A program made the position numbers and the translations under genes. Below are positions 34,099-42,531 of a stretch of 64,000 nt of DNA, one piece after another (positions within the stretch are counted from its first letter, which is position 1; the number at the start of each line of letters is the position of its first letter). Source of the stretch: JABFRG01 sp046351415 (GTDB lineage: Bacteria; Myxococcota_A; Polyangia; Polyangiales; Polyangiaceae); assembly GCA_046351415.1 (NCBI GenBank), contig JAXLYO010000003.1, positions 124,001 to 188,000 on the forward strand, read 5' to 3'. Below the pieces are notes generated by a model, which was not told the origin of the DNA, did not search any database, and was given only the letters and a program-made list of their open reading frames with translations.

Positions 34099-34662
34099 AT
34101 GGGGACGGAGACCGACTTTCTCGTGGCAGATCCGAGCGAGCTTCGGCGCGTGTTTGTTGGCTGGCGGCGACCGGCCGAGACACGCGGGAGGCGTTCTTTC
34201 ATCAGTCCGTTCACGAAGCAGCCCATGGAGCGACTCACCTGGGTGCCCGACGCTTCGGACACCTTGGAGGTCGAACCCTTTCCCGGTGGGACCCTCGGAC
34301 TACGCTTGTCACACCTCACCCATCTCGAGCTCCGGAACCTCGACCCGATGGTGCTTTCGGAGCTCCTCGTCGCCGTGGTGGGCGGCGATTCGAGCGAATG
34401 GTTGAGTCGCATCGGTGACGACCCGCCGCGTCTCGTTTGCCCGGACGACACGGGAGAAAGCTCGCTGCTGTGGGAGCTCCCAGAGGCATTCGTTTTCGGG
34501 CTCGCGGTCGTCACACGTGAGCAGGCCGATGACATTCGTCTGCGTTGGGTCGGTAGCGATGAGCTCTGGTCACCTTCGGGGTGCGCCGACGTCCTGTGCG
34601 ATCTTGCTTCACTTGCAACCACGGCCGTGAAGGCAGGTAAAGGGCTGTACTACTTCGCTTGA
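34099..34662 (+). CDS. Hypothetical protein
   Basis: The 187-residue product has normal codon use and no signal peptide. It begins TDFLVADPSELRRVFVGWRRP and contains mixed alpha/beta stretches (LRLSHLTHLELRNLDPMVLSELLVAVVGG, then AFVFGLAVVTREQADDIRLRWV). Such soluble proteins are sometimes toxin-immunity partners, but no toxin gene is adjacent, so I make no call. It overlaps the tail of the convergent esterase gene by 13 bases. Confidence 0.6.
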   Translation: MGTETDFLVADPSELRRVFVGWRRPAETRGRRSFISPFTKQPMERLTWVPDASDTLEVEPFPGGTLGLRLSHLTHLELRNLDPMVLSELLVAVVGGDSSEWLSRIGDDPPRLVCPDDTGESSLLWELPEAFVFGLAVVTREQADDIRLRWVGSDELWSPSGCADVLCDLASLATTAVKAGKGLYYFA

Positions 34663-35795
34663 CGATTGTCCGACGGGCCGAGTGCCTCGCCGATCGCGCG
34701 CGCCATGTCTTCTGTTGCCTCGAGTGCAGCGGAGGAAAGGGCAGTCATGAGGGCAAAACCATGAATGAGCCCCTTCGCCATTCGCTCGTCGACGGGAACG
34801 CCCGCCTCTCGAAGCCGCTTGGCATACGCAATGGCTTCGTCGCGCAGAGGATCGAACTCCGCGATGACGACGAGCGCTGCTGCTGCTCCCGCAACATCGG
34901 GGGCGTGAAGCGGCGACACACGGGGGTGTTTGCGAAGGGCGTCTTCGTTCCGAAAGTAGTGATTGCAGTACCAATCGATCGACTCCCGGGTGAGATAGAA
35001 GTTCTTCCCGTTCTCCGTGTGCGACGGCAACGTGCAGGTCGCATCGAGGGCTGGGTAGAGCAGTGCCTGCAAACGCGGGCGCACGGCGTCTCCACGCGTT
35101 TCAAGCGCGACGACGGCCGACAGGTTGCCGCCCGCGCTGTCCCCGCCCACGCCGATGCGAGTCGAGTCGATCCCGAATTCACCCGCTCGCGCTGCGACGT
35201 CGCGAAACGCAGCAACCGCGTCGTCTGCGGCCTTTGGGAAGCGGTTCTCGGGTGCAAGACCGTACGTGATCGCAATGACGCGAATGTTGCCGAGTAACGC
35301 GAGGCGCCGACAAAGGGTGTGATGCGTGTCGAGATCGCCCGTTACCCAGCCGCCGCCATGAATGTAGACGAGCCCGCCGGATGGGCGCGCCAGCCCTTCG
35401 GGTTCGTAGAGGCGAGCGCGCAGGGGCCCTTCCGAGCCCTTCAACTCCACATCGCGCGTGCGCACGGATGCAGAAGGCACTCTTTCGGCGATCCGAACCC
35501 CCTCGCGGAGCATCGCGCGAGCCTCTTCGGGTGTCTGGTTCCAAATCTCGGAATGCTTCGTGATGTGCTCGAGCGACAGGACGACGCCCAAGTGAGGATC
35601 GAGCCCCTTCACCACGAGGTCGCGGTAGCGCCGCCCGAGCAAGAAGGGTCGAAGCCGCCTCTGGCCGAGCATGATGCGGGCAAGAGCGCGAGTGAGAACG
35701 ACCCGAACATCGGCGACGAGAGGTATACGCGGGGTCATCTCGCCCAGCGTACTCTTCGCACGCGCTACTTTGAAGTTCGTTCCCTCACTCGCCAT
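34650..35795 (-). CDS. Alpha/beta-hydrolase, hormone-sensitive-lipase (HSL) group esterase
   Basis: The 381-residue product has the HSL signature VYIHGGGWVTGDLDTHH (oxyanion hole), the nucleophile elbow GVGGDSAGGNLSAV (Ser), the acid in EFDPLRDEAIAYAKRL and the catalytic His in LIHGFALM. An N-terminal extension of about 90 residues carries basic and hydrophobic helices but no clear signal peptide. The enzyme should hydrolyse short acyl esters. The gene overlaps the convergent hypothetical gene by 13 bases and is divergent from the lipoprotein at 35829. Confidence 0.88.
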   Translation of the reverse strand: MASEGTNFKVARAKSTLGEMTPRIPLVADVRVVLTRALARIMLGQRRLRPFLLGRRYRDLVVKGLDPHLGVVLSLEHITKHSEIWNQTPEEARAMLREGVRIAERVPSASVRTRDVELKGSEGPLRARLYEPEGLARPSGGLVYIHGGGWVTGDLDTHHTLCRRLALLGNIRVIAITYGLAPENRFPKAADDAVAAFRDVAARAGEFGIDSTRIGVGGDSAGGNLSAVVALETRGDAVRPRLQALLYPALDATCTLPSHTENGKNFYLTRESIDWYCNHYFRNEDALRKHPRVSPLHAPDVAGAAAALVVIAEFDPLRDEAIAYAKRLREAGVPVDERMAKGLIHGFALMTALSSAALEATEDMARAIGEALGPSDNRQAK

Positions 35796-35828
35796 CGACC
35801 GCGTGTTCTTTTGAGGTACGATGACTTC

Positions 35829-36506
35829 ATGCTCGCACGCCGGTCCTTCGCACGTGCGCTCTCCGCGCGCAGGGGTCTTGAACTCGTTTGCGCGCTTTCG
35901 CTATGGCTCTTCGTTGTGGGGTGCTCGCGCGGAAACCAAACGCTCTACATTGCGACCGAACGCCCTGAGCCTCTTACGGTCACCATCAACGGTGAAAAGA
36001 AGGTGCAGCCTCTTCATGGATTTCAGGCGTACGGCTCCGTCGATCTCAAGAAGGGGGCAGAGGTCGTCGTCTTTCTCGGGGGAACCGAGGTCGAACGAAA
36101 GCTGATCGTGCCCGTCGAGGAGGGGAGTGCGGCGCTTTACGTCGTGGGTGATTCGAAGGGTTTTCAGCTCGTCGACTATCGGAAGCTCGCCGTCCTCACC
36201 GATCGTCGTGGCCAAAGTCGCGGCGGTGGCGGGCTCGGCTGGGGGCCGCTGTCTCGTTCCGAAGTCGACCTCTTTCCCATCGATCGAGCGAAGCGCACGG
36301 TCGTGTTCGACCAGCGCGCCGTGCTCGCCGGTCCGACAGACCCCATTCCGAAGGGCGGGAAGGTCAATCCATTCTCACTCGACAAGTTCCCCCTCTACCG
36401 TCTCGAACGGGTTTCGCCCGACACAGACCCCTATGCGACCATCCTGCCTCGCGCGACGAAAGAACTTGGGCGCGATCACCTACCCGGGAGCTTGCCACTG
36501 AAATGA
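35829..36506 (+). CDS. Lipoprotein, function unknown
   Basis: A 225-residue product with signal ending LFVVGCSRG (lipobox). The mature part has an early beta domain (LYIATERPEPLTVTINGEKKVQPLHGF) and a Gly-rich middle (RRGQSRGGGGLGWGP). No known family. The start is ATG 35829; an earlier frame exists but runs through the promoter of the divergent esterase. Its TGA overlaps the crotonase start (ATGA), so the two are co-translated although they look unrelated. Confidence 0.65.
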   Translation: MLARRSFARALSARRGLELVCALSLWLFVVGCSRGNQTLYIATERPEPLTVTINGEKKVQPLHGFQAYGSVDLKKGAEVVVFLGGTEVERKLIVPVEEGSAALYVVGDSKGFQLVDYRKLAVLTDRRGQSRGGGGLGWGPLSRSEVDLFPIDRAKRTVVFDQRAVLAGPTDPIPKGGKVNPFSLDKFPLYRLERVSPDTDPYATILPRATKELGRDHLPGSLPLK

Positions 36507-37333
36507 CGACCACGACCCACGAACGACTCTCCCTTCGCATCGAACGGCCCGAAACTCACATCGCAGAGGTCATCCTTCTGGGACCGAGTCGCGGCAACGC
36601 GATGGGACCGGACTTCTGGCGCGAAGCTCCTGCCGTCTTCGAGCAACTTGGTGCAGAGGAAGATCTGCGTGCCATCATCGTACGCGGAACGGGGAAGACG
36701 TTCTCTACCGGGCTCGACATCATGGGGATGGCGCCGGAGCTCATGCCCCTCGTTTCGGGCGGCGAAGCCTCGGGAAGGAAGGTCATCGAACTCGGCGAGC
36801 AGATGCAGCGAGCATTCCTCGAAGTTGCGAAGTGCAAGCAACCGGTCATCGCCGCCATCGATGGTTGGTGCATCGGCGCGGGGGTTGAGCTCGCATGTGC
36901 CTGTGATTTTCGCATCGCGACGGCCAAAGCGAAGTTCAGCCTTCGCGAGGTGAAGCTTTCGATGGTCCCCGATCTCGGCGGTATCCAACGCCTGCCGTAC
37001 ATCGTCGGCGAAGGCCATGCGCGGCAGATGGCGCTGCTCGGTGACGATTACCCCGCAGAAGACGCACTTCGGATGGGGCTCGTTACGAAGGTGGTGTCCG
37101 ATGCGGAAGCGCTACGTGAAGAAGCCCTCGCGCTCGCCCGGAAGATCGCGCAAAACCCGCCACTCGCCGTGTCCGGCGTGAAGCGGGCGATGAATGCGCG
37201 GATGGCCGAGAGCGTCGAGAAATCGCTTGCGCTCGCGCTCGCGAAGAACGCGAAGCTCATCCCATCACGCGACTTCGGCGAGGCGATCGCTGCGCTGGTC
37301 GAGGGACGGACCGCCCGGTACTCGGGCAGTTGA
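36503..37333 (+). CDS. Enoyl-CoA hydratase/isomerase (crotonase) family protein
   Basis: A 276-residue crotonase fold. The oxyanion-hole segments are GTGKTFSTGLDIMG and CIGAGVELACACDFRIAT, the latter carrying the usual GAGxELA pattern, followed by FSLREVKLSMVPDLGGIQRLP. The Glu/Asp pair at the two active-site positions suits an isomerase (dienoyl-CoA or similar) at least as well as a hydratase. Coupled to the upstream lipoprotein gene by ATGA. The final 69 bases overlap the convergent DoxX gene. Confidence 0.9.
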   Translation: MTTTTHERLSLRIERPETHIAEVILLGPSRGNAMGPDFWREAPAVFEQLGAEEDLRAIIVRGTGKTFSTGLDIMGMAPELMPLVSGGEASGRKVIELGEQMQRAFLEVAKCKQPVIAAIDGWCIGAGVELACACDFRIATAKAKFSLREVKLSMVPDLGGIQRLPYIVGEGHARQMALLGDDYPAEDALRMGLVTKVVSDAEALREEALALARKIAQNPPLAVSGVKRAMNARMAESVEKSLALALAKNAKLIPSRDFGEAIAALVEGRTARYSGS

Positions 37334-37711
37334 GGCGCTCGTGAGCTTGCGTGGCTCCGGTCGAAGAGCCCAAGAAGCAGCGGCGATGGCCAGGATGACG
37401 ATCGGGGTCACGACCTTGCCCATCGGGTCTCCGGAGAATGCGTGCGAGGCAGCTGCGCCCGTCAGGTCGAACACGATGCCCGCGTAGGCCCACTCTTTGA
37501 GCCTCGGCATACCCGGCGCAACGATCGCGAGCGCTCCGAGTACCTTCCACACGCCGAGGATGGTGAGGAAGTAGAGAGGGTACCCGAGGGCAGCCATGCC
37601 TTTCGCAACCTCGGGGGCTCGACTCAAGTCGCCCAAGCCGCCTGCGAGGAAGGCTGCCGCCACAAGACCCGTCGTCACCCAATATGCGATCGTTTTCGTC
37701 CGTGCGTTCAT
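37265..37711 (-). CDS. DoxX-family membrane protein
   Basis: The 148-residue product has four hydrophobic segments (WVTTGLVAAAFLAGGLGDL, LYFLTILGVWKVLGALAIV, YAGIVFDLTGAAASHAF, VVTPIVILAIAAASWAL). The DoxX motifs are L-x-G-V-W-K-V-L-G and EWAYAGIVFDLTGA. DoxX-like proteins are inner-membrane components of unclear role, often found with oxidoreductases and regulators. The Pro/Arg/Ser-rich tail overlaps the crotonase gene by 69 bases. It is divergent from a LysR regulator, which probably controls it. Confidence 0.87.
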   Translation of the reverse strand: MNARTKTIAYWVTTGLVAAAFLAGGLGDLSRAPEVAKGMAALGYPLYFLTILGVWKVLGALAIVAPGMPRLKEWAYAGIVFDLTGAAASHAFSGDPMGKVVTPIVILAIAAASWALRPEPRKLTSASTARVPGGPSLDQRSDRLAEVA

Positions 37712-37770
37712 TGTTCGTTTTCTCCTGAACGAGCAAGATGCGCGCGCGAAGGTCTTCGCGGCAGATGGTA

Positions 37771-37800
37771 CAGATGGGATTCATCTGCTACGATTTCGTA
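37771..37800. promoter_or_regulatory. Two inverted repeats in the DoxX/LysR intergenic region
   Basis: CAGATG and CATCTG (37771-37787, 5-base spacer) are followed by TACGA and TCGTA (37789-37800, 2-base spacer). Both lie in the 95-bp divergent region just before the LysR start. LysR proteins usually bind dyads of this size and position. Binding is inferred, not shown. Confidence 0.4.
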
Positions 37801-37806
37801 CAAATT

Positions 37807-38763
37807 ATGGAACCCCTCGAAACTTCAGAACTTCTTGCCTTCACCAAGACCATCGAGGCGAAGTCTTTGTCGCGAGCTGCCAGTGAACTCGGGGTGCCGC
37901 GAGCAACCGTGGGGCGTCGGCTCGCGCGGTTGGAAGAGCGCCTTGGCGTCAGGCTCCTGAGGCGTACGACTCGTTCGCTCACACTGACGGACGCGGGCGA
38001 CGCCTTCTATCGTCATGCGCGAATCGTGCTCGATGCGGTGACGCAGGCCGAAGAGAGCGTGCGCAAAGACGACCAGACGATTCGGGGGTCGCTTCGCGTC
38101 TCGGTTCCGCCAATGACGGACGGGTCGTTCCATGAACTCGTATGCGAGTTCGGGCGCGCACACCCGAACGTACAACTCCACATCAACGCGACTGCACGGT
38201 ACGTCGACTTGCTTCGTGATGGCTACGACCTCGCGATGCGCGCGAGTCTCGACCTCGAGCCAGGTCTCGTCTCGCGCACGCTCGTGCGTGCACGCGTCAT
38301 TGCGGTGGCTTCCCCGAGTTACCTCGCTGCTTCGGGTACGCCGCAGCGCGTACGCGATCTTCGCAGCCACAACTGTCTGCTCGGATTCGCTCGGGGTGAG
38401 GTCCCGCACACCCACTGGCCTCGGCTTGGAGGGGGGCGAGTAGCCGTCGAGGGATCCTTCGTCGCGAACGACGTGAAGCTCCTCGCGGAAGCGGCTCGGC
38501 GTGGTCTCGGGATTGCGCTCCTTCCGACGCTCCTCATCGCGCCGCTCGTAGAACGTGGTGAGCTCGTGCAAGTACTTCCCGAGCTCATCGGCGCCGAATC
38601 TCGGGTCTCTCTCGTCTACCCCGAGAAGGAGTTCATGCCTCCGCAGGTGCGCGCATTCATCGATGCCGTCGTGGCGTGGTCGAAGGAAGGGCTTTCGAGC
38701 CTTCGTTTGGCCGAAAGGTGCGGGGAGGCGAGCAAGCGGAGAGGCCGCCCCGTCCGAAGCTGA
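37807..38763 (+). CDS. LysR-family transcriptional regulator
   Basis: The 318-residue product has the LysR helix-turn-helix at residues about 4-60: LLAFTKTIEAKSLSRAASELGVPRATVGRRLARLEERLGVRLLRRTTRSLTLTDAG. A periplasmic-binding-type effector domain follows, ending PPQVRAFIDAVVAW. The start is ATG 37807; upstream in-frame ATGs lie inside the dyads. It is divergent from DoxX, the classical LysR-target arrangement, so it probably regulates DoxX and itself. Confidence 0.9.
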   Translation: MEPLETSELLAFTKTIEAKSLSRAASELGVPRATVGRRLARLEERLGVRLLRRTTRSLTLTDAGDAFYRHARIVLDAVTQAEESVRKDDQTIRGSLRVSVPPMTDGSFHELVCEFGRAHPNVQLHINATARYVDLLRDGYDLAMRASLDLEPGLVSRTLVRARVIAVASPSYLAASGTPQRVRDLRSHNCLLGFARGEVPHTHWPRLGGGRVAVEGSFVANDVKLLAEAARRGLGIALLPTLLIAPLVERGELVQVLPELIGAESRVSLVYPEKEFMPPQVRAFIDAVVAWSKEGLSSLRLAERCGEASKRRGRPVRS

Positions 38764-38770
38764 CTGGCGA

Positions 38771-39373
38771 CTATTCGATCACGATACTGCGCTCTGCGAT
38801 GAGGCGTTCGAGACTAGGCCTCGCATCGCCGAGAGATTCTTCGGGACCCACGTACCGGACCACCAAGAAGGAACGATGGCTGCAAATGAAGAAGCCCAGG
38901 CCGCCGAAAGGCATTTGCTCGACGGAGCTTCGCTGCGTGAACCACTGAAGCTCGAGATCTCGGTGCTTCGTTTTGTCGCCAGCTGCGAGGCTCGTCACAG
39001 GACCGATGCGAGGCACGAGGTCGGCCGTGCAACCGGCGCCTTCCAGTTTGTGGACCTCGAGTAGGCGCTTCTTGCCTTCTTCGGCGATGATGACCGAGTT
39101 GCCACTTCTTTCGCGAAGGACGAACCGCGCATCGAGGTTCAGCGAGAGCTGGTGCTTCGCCTCGTCCGCGGCACGAGAGGACGCCGACGAGGCGGCGGTT
39201 GCTGGCGTCGACGGGCCGGAGGCGGAGCCGCTCGGGATAGCCTGCGATGTGGTCACGGGTGGCGCGCCCTTTCCGCCCCCACAGCCGAGCGAAAGCGAAA
39301 GAAGCCATCCCGCGAGTGACGCGAGGGCGCATGCTTTCGGCGTCGAAGTTCGGCAAACGCGTCGAATTCCCAT
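38771..39373 (-). CDS. Small lipoprotein, function unknown
   Basis: A 200-residue product with signal ending LSLSLGCGGGKG (lipobox), then a Ser/Pro/Ala linker to about residue 70. The mature domain has two Cys and the stretches FVLRERSGNSVIIAEEGKK and GGLGFFICSHRSFLVVRYVGP. The GLGFFI and FLVVRY blocks suggest a small beta domain. No family recognised. It is convergent with the LysR gene, with 7 bases between. Confidence 0.65.
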   Translation of the reverse strand: MGIRRVCRTSTPKACALASLAGWLLSLSLGCGGGKGAPPVTTSQAIPSGSASGPSTPATAASSASSRAADEAKHQLSLNLDARFVLRERSGNSVIIAEEGKKRLLEVHKLEGAGCTADLVPRIGPVTSLAAGDKTKHRDLELQWFTQRSSVEQMPFGGLGFFICSHRSFLVVRYVGPEESLGDARPSLERLIAERSIVIE

Positions 39374-39406
39374 TCTTCCAGTCTACCCGCGATAGGCTAG
39401 GGGCCC

Positions 39407-40078
39407 ATGTCAAACTCGCCCACGCGTCTATTTCTGATCCGCCACGGTGCCACTGTCCTTTCTGCGGAAGATCGCTTCGCGGGGGAGACCGACGTCGCGC
39501 TTTCCGAAGAAGGTCGCGCACAGGCGAAGGCCCTTGGGGCTCGGCTTGCTCCCGAGAATCTCGCGGCTGTCTATGCGAGCCCCATGCTTCGAACGATGGA
39601 GACCGCAAGGCTCGTTTGCCCCGACGGCATGCAGCCTGTCGCGGTGGATGGTCTTCGCGAGATCTCCCATGGCCGCTGGGAGCAACTCACGCGCAAGGAA
39701 GTCGAATCGCGCTACGCCGTGGAGTACGCGTCGTGGGAGGAAGACCCGTTCACGTTTGCTCCGGAAGGCGGCGAGTCTGGCGTGAGCGTCATGGCGCGTG
39801 CACTCCCGGCCATTCGTCAGATCGTCCTCTCGCACCCCTCCCGCAACGTTGCCGTGGTCTCCCACAAGGCCACCATAAGGCTCGTTCTATGCAGCCTCCT
39901 CGGCATCGATGCGCGTGGCTATCGTGATCGTCTCGATCAATCGCCAGCGTGCCTCAACGTCATCGACTTCAAAGACCCGGTCCGTGCGCGACTCATGACG
40001 TACAACGATACTGCTCACTATCGCGAAACCCCAAGGCGAGATCTTGCGGGGCTCTCCAAATGGTGGGACTCGAAGTAG
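39407..40078 (+). CDS. Histidine phosphatase family protein (phosphoglycerate mutase-like)
   Basis: A 223-residue enzyme with the RHG motif in LIRHGATVL (phospho-His), then ASPMLRTMETA with the second Arg, REISHGRWE, and the late catalytic His in VVSHKATIRLVL. The pattern fits the phosphatase branch (CobC, SixA or sugar-phosphatase-like) better than true glycolytic mutases. Substrate unknown. A candidate sigma-54 site lies just after its stop. Confidence 0.88.
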   Translation: MSNSPTRLFLIRHGATVLSAEDRFAGETDVALSEEGRAQAKALGARLAPENLAAVYASPMLRTMETARLVCPDGMQPVAVDGLREISHGRWEQLTRKEVESRYAVEYASWEEDPFTFAPEGGESGVSVMARALPAIRQIVLSHPSRNVAVVSHKATIRLVLCSLLGIDARGYRDRLDQSPACLNVIDFKDPVRARLMTYNDTAHYRETPRRDLAGLSKWWDSK

Positions 40079-40084
40079 TCAACG

Positions 40085-40100
40085 TGGCACGGCTTCTGCA
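40085..40100 (+). promoter_or_regulatory. Candidate sigma-54 promoter
   Basis: TGGCACGGCTTCTGCA matches 15 of 16 positions of the -24/-12 consensus TGGCACGRNNNTTGCW, with exact GG-N10-GC spacing. Transcription would start near 40111 and run rightward. The next rightward gene is 41100, beyond a gene on the opposite strand, so a short RNA or an antisense transcript is possible. A chance match cannot be excluded. Confidence 0.35.
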
Positions 40101-40311
40101 GTACTCGATGCGGAGGACGAGATGCGAAAGCACCAGATGGCGGCTCGCGTGCCTCCCAGAGCACATCGCGTGCCACGCAGGAACGCCATGAATTCCCCTG
40201 CCGTTTCGTGGCAGCGGGCGCGTGCTCCGCTACAAGATCGCCTCAGCGTGGCATCGTGCATCGCGGTTCGGATTTCTTCGTGCCGCGTGAGGGATGCCCT
40301 TCTCGGTAGAC

Positions 40312-40860
40312 CTAGGGATACCACGCCTCGGGAAGGGCCAGAGCGTCTGCCTCGAAGAGAGCATCGCTCATCGGCGTCTTCGCGCGCGCATACATTTGCG
40401 AAATCATCTCGCGCATCTCGCTGTCTTCGTCTTTCGTGATGTCGGCAGCGAGCACCATTCCGCAGCTTCGATCCGGAAGCGCGATGCGATAGCCGCCCGG
40501 GAACAGCCTTCGCCAAGCGGGCGCGAGGAGTGTACGCGATGAACCGAACGCGTCGTCGTGCATGAGGCCGCACCAGAGCAGCTTACCGCTCGCGCGAGAG
40601 CGCTCGTGGGTGTTCACCGGCTTCCCGTGCACCATGTTCTGCATGGCAGTTCGTTGCCAAGGGGCTTTCGACTCGTCCAAGAGCTTGGCTTGATCGACTG
40701 TAAGATACATGAAAGCGTTCGGCTGACTGCGAACCCCCCACGCCAGCACGAAGCCGGTATCCGAAAGGACGTGCTGCGCCACGGGGACGCCTCCGCCAAA
40801 GAGCTTTGCCGGCACGACGAGGGGAAAGAGTTGCTCGAGGAGTTCGCTTGCGCCAGCCAT
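40312..40860 (-). CDS. Hypothetical protein
   Basis: A product of about 182 residues with no signal peptide. Start at ATG 40860 (GASELLEQLFPLVVP); a GTG 18 bases upstream is possible. The sequence has the style of soluble alpha/beta proteins (FVLAWGVRSQPNAFMYLTVDQAKLLDE, LLWCGLMHDDAFGSSRTLLAP, IALPDRSCGMVLAADI). Distant resemblance to DUF1444-like proteins cannot be ruled out. The 230 bases between it and the histidine phosphatase hold only the possible promoter at 40085. Confidence 0.5.
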   Translation of the reverse strand: MAGASELLEQLFPLVVPAKLFGGGVPVAQHVLSDTGFVLAWGVRSQPNAFMYLTVDQAKLLDESKAPWQRTAMQNMVHGKPVNTHERSRASGKLLWCGLMHDDAFGSSRTLLAPAWRRLFPGGYRIALPDRSCGMVLAADITKDEDSEMREMISQMYARAKTPMSDALFEADALALPEAWYP

Positions 40861-41099
40861 GAAGCGCCAACCTGCCACAACTGAGCGCTCTTGGAGGAGC
40901 ACCTTGCGATCTCGGGCGACGATTTTCGTGTCGTTCGCGCGTCCCGAAGCTCGTGGCGGCACGAACGCGCGGTGCGGCGACCGTGGCCCAAAGGTTGCAG
41001 TTCTCGGAGTTGCTTGCGCTTTCGCAGGTTGCGCACCGGACCCCGGGGCGCAGAAGACAAACCCGAACGGCTCTTCCAAAGAGCCCTGGAGCGAAAACC

Positions 41100-41369
41100 A
41101 TGAGCCTTCTCCTCTTTCTCTTTTTCGGTCTCTTTGTCGGCCTCCTTGCGCGCGCCATCATGCCGGGCAAGCAGTCCATGGGCTTCGTCATGACGGCTTT
41201 GCTGGGCGTCGCCGGCGCATTCGTCGGAGGTTTCCTCACGAGTCTCTTCACCGACCAGCGCGTGCTCGACCTCCACGCCGCCGGTCTCATCGGCAGCGTT
41301 GTCGGAGCGCTCGTTTTGCTCTTCGTCGCCCGCGCCCTTGCGGGTGGCGGTCGAAACGCCCTCGCCTGA
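41100..41369 (+). CDS. GlsB/YeaQ/YmgE-family small membrane protein
   Basis: An 89-residue product with three membrane helices and the family pattern: LLLFLFFGLFVGLLARAIMPGKQSMGFVMTALLGVAGAFVGGFLTSL, then LIGSVVGALVLLFVARAL. The G-L-L-A-R-A-I-x-P-G motif is diagnostic for the transglycosylase-associated/GlsB group, seen in stress responses (for example YeaQ and YmgE in enterics). Molecular role unknown. The start is ATG 41100. Confidence 0.88.
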   Translation: MSLLLFLFFGLFVGLLARAIMPGKQSMGFVMTALLGVAGAFVGGFLTSLFTDQRVLDLHAAGLIGSVVGALVLLFVARALAGGGRNALA

Positions 41370-41446
41370 GCGCGCCTGAAAAGCTCTGCGTTTCTGGTCT
41401 CATTTGGGTGCTGGTGCAGCCATTCGTTTCCCTCTAGTGTGCGGCG

Positions 41447-42502
41447 ATGCCCTCGGCCGCTCCTTCGGAACCCGCTGCGCCCGCGCCCGGTCCCACGTAC
41501 CCTTCGACTCCAGTGGCCCCGCCCACCCCGGCGAGCCCCCTGTCTCCCGTACGTACGCTTGCCAGCAAGATTCTCGTTCCAGTGCTCGCCGTTGGCATGC
41601 TCTCGCCTTGGGCTTCGTCGGGCATGGCCCTCCTTTCGGGCATCGTCCTCGCGCTGACGATTGGCAATCCGTGGCCCGAGCGCACCCGCGGGTTGGCTCA
41701 CAAGCTGCTCACCTGGTCCGTCGTTGGGCTCGGCGCTGGCATGAACTTGTCGGTCGTCGCTCGTGTCGGTATCCATGGGTTCGGCTACACGGCAGTTGGT
41801 ATCGCGACCGCATTCGTGCTCGGCACGTTCTTGGGCAAGCGCCTCCGCATCGCGAAAGACACTTCGCTGCTCGTCACCGTCGGTACGGCCATCTGCGGAG
41901 GAAGCGCCATTGCTGCGGTCGCGCCGGCCATTCGCGCGAAGCCGGAAGAAGTCACGATGTCGCTCGTCACCGTCTTCCTCCTGAACGCGGTGGGACTCTT
42001 CGTGTTCCCAACGATTGGGCACCACTTCCACCTGGAGGAGAGTTCTTTCGGTCTTTGGTGCGCGCTCGCCATCCACGATACGAGCTCGGTCGTGGGCGCG
42101 GCCGCTCAGTACGGCAAGCACGCCCTCGAAGTTGCGACCGCGGCGAAACTGGCCCGAGCCCTTTGGATCGTCCCCATCACGTTCGCCCTTGCCATGTACC
42201 GGGCGCGTACGGCAGGCGCAAATGAAGCAGGGGCGCCCAAACCGAAGCGCCCCTGGTTCATTGCTGGTTTTCTCGGCGTCGCAGCCATCGTGACGTACGT
42301 TCCTGCTGCTCGCAGCGTGGGGCACTTCGTCTCCGAAGGCGCCCACCGCGTCCTCGCCGTCACTCTGTTCTTGATGGGCCTTGGCCTGTCTCGCGAAGCG
42401 CTGAAGGCGCTCGGCTTCCGACCTCTGATACAGGCGATCACGTTGTGGTTCGTGCTCGCCAGCGCGACCCTCTTCGCCATCGTGCGCGGCTGGATTGTGT
42501 GA
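41447..42502 (+). CDS. YeiH-family (UPF0324) putative sulfate exporter
   Basis: A 351-residue polytopic membrane protein with about ten helices. Family markers are VVGLGAGMNLSVVARVGI, GTAICGGSAIAAVAPAI, WCALAIHDTSSVVGAA, KLARALWIVPITFAL and VTLFLMGLGLSREALKALG. A Pro-rich N-terminus of about 35 residues precedes the first helix. The sulfate-export annotation of this family is weakly supported. No LysR regulator (YeiE-like) is adjacent. Confidence 0.88.
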   Translation: MPSAAPSEPAAPAPGPTYPSTPVAPPTPASPLSPVRTLASKILVPVLAVGMLSPWASSGMALLSGIVLALTIGNPWPERTRGLAHKLLTWSVVGLGAGMNLSVVARVGIHGFGYTAVGIATAFVLGTFLGKRLRIAKDTSLLVTVGTAICGGSAIAAVAPAIRAKPEEVTMSLVTVFLLNAVGLFVFPTIGHHFHLEESSFGLWCALAIHDTSSVVGAAAQYGKHALEVATAAKLARALWIVPITFALAMYRARTAGANEAGAPKPKRPWFIAGFLGVAAIVTYVPAARSVGHFVSEGAHRVLAVTLFLMGLGLSREALKALGFRPLIQAITLWFVLASATLFAIVRGWIV

Positions 42503-42531
42503 GTGTCCAGCGCCGCACGGCAGCGAACCGC

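Noticed and set aside
40044..40439. Arg-rich open frame with a GGAGG-like site after the histidine phosphatase
   Set aside because: It runs into the opposite-strand gene, has poor amino-acid composition and matches no family; treated as antisense to 40312-40860.
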